Source: Vulcanimicrobiota bacterium
GTDB lineage: Bacteria > Vulcanimicrobiota > Vulcanimicrobiia > Vulcanimicrobiales > Vulcanimicrobiaceae
NCBI GenBank assembly: GCA_019233165.1
Contig: JAFAMS010000133.1
Coordinates: 1 to 8,053, forward strand
Length of the DNA stretch: 8,053 nt
Direction: 5' to 3'
The notes under the pieces are model-generated. The model had not been told where the DNA came from. It made no database searches and saw only the letters and a list, made by a program, of their open reading frames with translations. The position numbers and the translations under genes are program-made. Shown piece by piece: positions 5,967-8,053 of the stretch; position 1 is the first letter of the stretch; every line of letters begins with the position of its first letter.

Positions 5967-7811
5967 TTATTCGACGGTAACGGTCTTGGCGAGGTTGCGG
6001 GGTTGGTCGACGTCTTTGCCGTCGATATCGGCGATGTGATACGCCAACAGCTGCAGCGGGACGACGTTGACGAGCGGCGAGAGGAGCTCATCGACGCGGG
6101 GTACCCAAAAAACGTGATCGGCGAGCGCCGCCGCTTCCGCGTCGCCGTGATTGGCGACGACGAGGATCGGTGCTTCCCGCGCCCTCGCCTCCGCGACGTT
6201 CGAGAGAACCTTCTCGCGAACGCGTCCGTCGGTGACGATCGCGACGACCGGAACGCGCTGATCGAGGAGCGCGATCGGACCGTGCTTCATCTCGCCGGCG
6301 GCGTAGCCTTCGGCGTGAATGTACGAGATTTCTTTGAGCTTGAGAGCTCCCTCGATCGCCGTCGGAAAATTGACGTAGCGCCCCAAGAACAGGACCGAGC
6401 GCGCTTTGCGGATCTTGCGCGCGACGCCGCGAATCGCATCCGACGTGTTCAGCACGACGTCGATCGCGGCGGGAAGCAGCTTTGTGTTCTCGGCGATCTC
6501 GCGCAAGCGCTGGGGCGGAGTCGAGCCGCGGACGCGCGCGAGGTAGAGCGCGAAGAGCACCATCGCGACGATTTGCGAGAGATACGTCTTGGTCGCGGCG
6601 ACGCCGATCTCCGGACCGCCACGCGTGTAGAGTATGCCGTCGGCGATCCGCGTGAGGTGCGAGCCGACGACGTTGCAAATCCCGAGAATCGGGGCGCCGG
6701 CGTCCTTCGCGATCCGGCACGCCTCGATCGTGTCGGCAGTTTCCCCGGACTGCGACATCGCGATCGTCAAGGTGCGCGGGTCCATCGCCCGGTCGCCGTA
6801 GCGGAACTCGCTCGCGAGCTCCATCTCGACCGGAAGCTTGCAGAGGGCGCGCAGGAGATACATCCCGACCATCCCCGCGTGATACGCCGTACCGCAGCCG
6901 GTGATCGAGATCTTCGTCATCGCCCGTAAGAGCGCCGCATCGATCTTCGTCTCGACGGCGAGCTGGACGTCGTTCGACTCGTCGATCCGCCCGGCGAGCG
7001 TTTCCTTTACGACGTTGGGCTGCTCGAAGATCTCCTTGAGCATGAAATGCTTGAAGCCGCTTTTTTCGGCCGAGCTTGCGTCCCACGTGATTTGCTCGAC
7101 CTCGCGCTCGATCGGCTTTCCGCCGAAATCCGTCAGCCGCGCTCCGTCGCGCGTCACTTCGACGATCTCCCCTTCGCGCAGGATGATGACCTTGCGCGTA
7201 TATTGCAGCATCGCAGGCGTATCGGAGGCGACGAACATCTCCCCCTCGCCGATCCCGACGACGAGCGGGCTCGCGCCGTTCCGGGCGAAGAGCATCCGGT
7301 CGGGCGCGTCCTGCGAGAGGACGCCGAGGGCGTACGCACCCCGAACGCGCGCAAGCGTCTTGCGCAGCGCTTGAACTAAGTCGTCGCCGCCGCGCAGCTC
7401 GGATTCGATCAAGTGGGCGAGGACCTCGGTGTCGGTTTCGCTATGGAACGTATGACCGGCTCGCAAGAGCTCTTCGCGCAGCGGACCGTAATTCTCGATG
7501 ATCCCGTTGTGAATGACGGCGATCTTACCGGTGCAATCGAGGTGGGGATGCGCGTTCGCATCCGAAGGCTTGCCGTGAGTCGCCCAGCGCGTGTGCCCGA
7601 AGCCGATGGTCCCGTGCAAGCTCTCGCCGTTTTGGAGCCGCTCGGCGAGACGTTGGAGCTTCCCCTCCGCCTTCGAGCCGCGCAGCTTCCCGTCGGCCTC
7701 GATGACCGCAATACCGGCACTGTCGTAGCCGCGGTATTCGAGCCGCCGCAACGATTCGAGGATGATCGGAACGCTATCGCGCTCGCCGATATACCCGACA
7801 ATGCCGCACAT
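5967..7811 (-). CDS. glmS: Glutamine--fructose-6-phosphate aminotransferase (isomerizing)
   Basis: A 614-residue cytoplasmic enzyme that makes glucosamine-6-phosphate from fructose-6-phosphate and glutamine, the entry to UDP-GlcNAc, peptidoglycan and lipopolysaccharide. The start at 7811 is fixed by biology: [10 protein letters not shown] puts Cys2 at the mature N-terminus, where it is the glutaminase nucleophile. Longer in-frame starts (7859, 7850) would bury it. The amidotransferase half shows RGYDSAG (27-33), HTRWATHG (73-80), HNGIIEN (101-107) and SETDTEV (124-130). Two SIS sugar-isomerase domains follow: GCGTAYHAG (305-313), SQSGETADT (353-361), GVAATKTY (403-410), [20 protein letters not shown] (490-509) and the closing [11 protein letters not shown] with Lys609, the expected sugar Schiff-base lysine. 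Length and all motifs are normal. A GGAG lies ten bases upstream of the ATG. The stop is five bases before rph. Confidence 0.98.
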   Translation of the reverse strand: MCGIVGYIGERDSVPIILESLRRLEYRGYDSAGIAVIEADGKLRGSKAEGKLQRLAERLQNGESLHGTIGFGHTRWATHGKPSDANAHPHLDCTGKIAVIHNGIIENYGPLREELLRAGHTFHSETDTEVLAHLIESELRGGDDLVQALRKTLARVRGAYALGVLSQDAPDRMLFARNGASPLVVGIGEGEMFVASDTPAMLQYTRKVIILREGEIVEVTRDGARLTDFGGKPIEREVEQITWDASSAEKSGFKHFMLKEIFEQPNVVKETLAGRIDESNDVQLAVETKIDAALLRAMTKISITGCGTAYHAGMVGMYLLRALCKLPVEMELASEFRYGDRAMDPRTLTIAMSQSGETADTIEACRIAKDAGAPILGICNVVGSHLTRIADGILYTRGGPEIGVAATKTYLSQIVAMVLFALYLARVRGSTPPQRLREIAENTKLLPAAIDVVLNTSDAIRGVARKIRKARSVLFLGRYVNFPTAIEGALKLKEISYIHAEGYAAGEMKHGPIALLDQRVPVVAIVTDGRVREKVLSNVAEARAREAPILVVANHGDAEAAALADHVFWVPRVDELLSPLVNVVPLQLLAYHIADIDGKDVDQPRNLAKTVTVE

Positions 7812-7817
7812 TCTAAA

Positions 7818-7828
7818 GGCGCTCCGCC
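7818..7828 (-). promoter_or_regulatory. glmS: glmS ribosome binding site within a small GC stem
   Basis: On the minus strand, GGCGGAGCGCC can fold as GGCG-GAG-CGCC, placing the GGAG Shine-Dalgarno (7825-7822) at the loop edge. The spacing from GGAG to the ATG at 7811 is ten bases. This supports the 7811 start. Whether the small stem matters for translation is unknown. Confidence 0.45.
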
Positions 7829-7842
7829 CCAGGCTGCGCGCC

Positions 7843-7865
7843 CCCCACATGCTTTGCATGTGGGG
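7843..7865 (-). promoter_or_regulatory. Perfect 10-bp hairpin in the glmS 5' leader
   Basis: Inverted repeat with arms CCCCACATGC (7865-7856) and GCATGTGGGG (7852-7843) around an AAA loop, read on the minus strand. No T run follows on either strand, so it is not a standard intrinsic terminator. It lies 31 bases upstream of the glmS ATG. Possible roles are an mRNA stability or attenuation element, or a dimeric regulator's operator. The glmS ribozyme core was not recognised here. Confidence 0.6.
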
Positions 7866-7936
7866 CCCCCGGACAGCCCGGCCCTTTCAACAAAAAAGCA
7901 AGTGCACGATACCCCGAGGTGGGCCGGAATAACATG

Positions 7937-8053
7937 CTACTTTATGCCTTCCCGGGTTCGCTTGTAGTTAATCTTGCCGCCGGCTACTTCGTTGAAGGCG
8001 GTCGATACGGGCTTGTTGGGGTTGACCTTGTCGGTGAGCGGCGGCGCGGCGTT
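7937..8053 (-). CDS. rpoZ: DNA-directed RNA polymerase omega subunit, C-terminal 38 residues (partial)
   Basis: An open frame enters from the right edge and stops at TAG (7939-7937). Its visible residues include NPNKPVSTAFNEVAGGKINY followed by KRTREGIK. The pattern KP(V/L)xxAxxE(I/V)xxGKIxY is characteristic of the omega subunit's conserved region in non-proteobacterial RpoZ, where it follows the RAR-x-L helix; that earlier part is off the window. Omega helps assemble and stabilise RNA polymerase by binding beta-prime. The fragment is short, so the call rests on one motif. In many bacteria gmk precedes rpoZ and coaBC follows; here glmS follows instead. Confidence 0.7.
   Translation of the reverse strand, partial: NAAPPLTDKVNPNKPVSTAFNEVAGGKINYKRTREGIK

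Larger units (their letters stand above)
7812..7936 (-). other. rpoZ-glmS intergenic leader, the only sizeable non-coding stretch
   Basis: This 125-base spacer is GC-rich with low-GC islands. Reading on the minus strand it holds a T6 run (7892-7897), a GC-rich segment able to form small stems (7862-7885), a perfect hairpin (7843-7865) and the glmS ribosome binding region. I see no convincing -35/-10 pair; TATCGT near 7911-7906 is the best -10-like hexamer, but nothing like TTGACA sits at the right distance. No intrinsic terminator can be supported, because the T run has no strong stem directly before it. glmS may be read through from rpoZ or have its own weak promoter here. Confidence 0.5.

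Noticed and set aside
4883..6091. 402-codon minus-strand frame spanning the end of glmS, all of rph and the small coiled-coil gene
   Set aside because: Its protein is an Arg/Ser/Ala-rich low-complexity sequence and it lies out of frame over the well-supported rph and glmS genes. It is a frame shadow typical of GC-rich DNA.
6003..6929. 308-codon plus-strand frame opposite glmS
   Set aside because: Arg/Asp-rich product with no motif, fully antisense to a well-conserved gene.
7880..7925. Intrinsic terminator after rpoZ, using the T6 run at 7892-7897
   Set aside because: The only stems before the T run are three base pairs (ACC/GGT or CCC/GGG) and are not adjacent to it, so a terminator cannot be supported.
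7906..7932. Sigma-70-type promoter for glmS with TATCGT as -10
   Set aside because: The hexamer at the right upstream spacing (TTATTC) matches TTGACA at only two positions, so this is no better than chance.
7812..7936. glmS ribozyme or riboswitch upstream of glmS
   Set aside because: The spacer is only 125 bases and I cannot recognise the conserved ribozyme core or its double pseudoknot. Only a simple hairpin is visible.

Overview
The window reads as a single minus-strand gene string from a high-GC, diderm (two-membrane) bacterium. All recognisable genes point the same way, and most neighbours touch or overlap by a few bases (ATGA and TGATG junctions), which is the signature of one translationally coupled operon. 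The lineage cannot be fixed from sequence alone. High GC, a three-gene lipid transporter and an MlaD with an outer-membrane-like tail would suit a diderm Terrabacteria phylum (for example Eremiobacterota/WPS-2 or a relative); this is inference, with low confidence.

In transcription order (right to left) the layout is: the last 38 codons of a probable RNA polymerase omega subunit (rpoZ, 8053-7937); a 125-base spacer with a perfect 10-bp hairpin; glmS (7811-5967), which makes glucosamine-6-phosphate; rph (5961-5212), RNase PH; a small charged coiled-coil protein of unknown function that overlaps the end of rph and probably uses a non-ATG start (about 5222-4890); an MCE-type lipid transport cassette of mlaE permease (4886-4098), mlaF ATPase (4097-3345) and mlaD (3348-1759); a rhomboid intramembrane protease (1762-1076); a ketopantoate reductase of the PanE family (1076-135); and the first 45 codons of a protein with a signal peptide (135-1), cut by the window edge.

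The genes join central housekeeping (transcription, tRNA 3'-end processing, coenzyme A/pantothenate synthesis) with envelope work: GlmS feeds peptidoglycan and lipopolysaccharide precursors, MlaEFD moves lipids between membranes, and the rhomboid cuts membrane proteins. The most interesting object is MlaD. It is 529 residues long, far larger than the roughly 180-residue Proteobacterial protein, and carries an N-terminal membrane anchor, one MCE domain, about 185 residues of predicted helix, a Pro/Ala-rich linker and a C-terminal beta-rich region that looks like an outer-membrane barrel segment. This could be a one-protein bridge across the periplasm. Second is the uncharacterised coiled-coil gene directly upstream of mlaE. 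No RNA genes, CRISPR arrays, insertion sequences or obvious horizontally acquired segments were seen. The only non-coding stretch longer than a few bases is 7812-7936.
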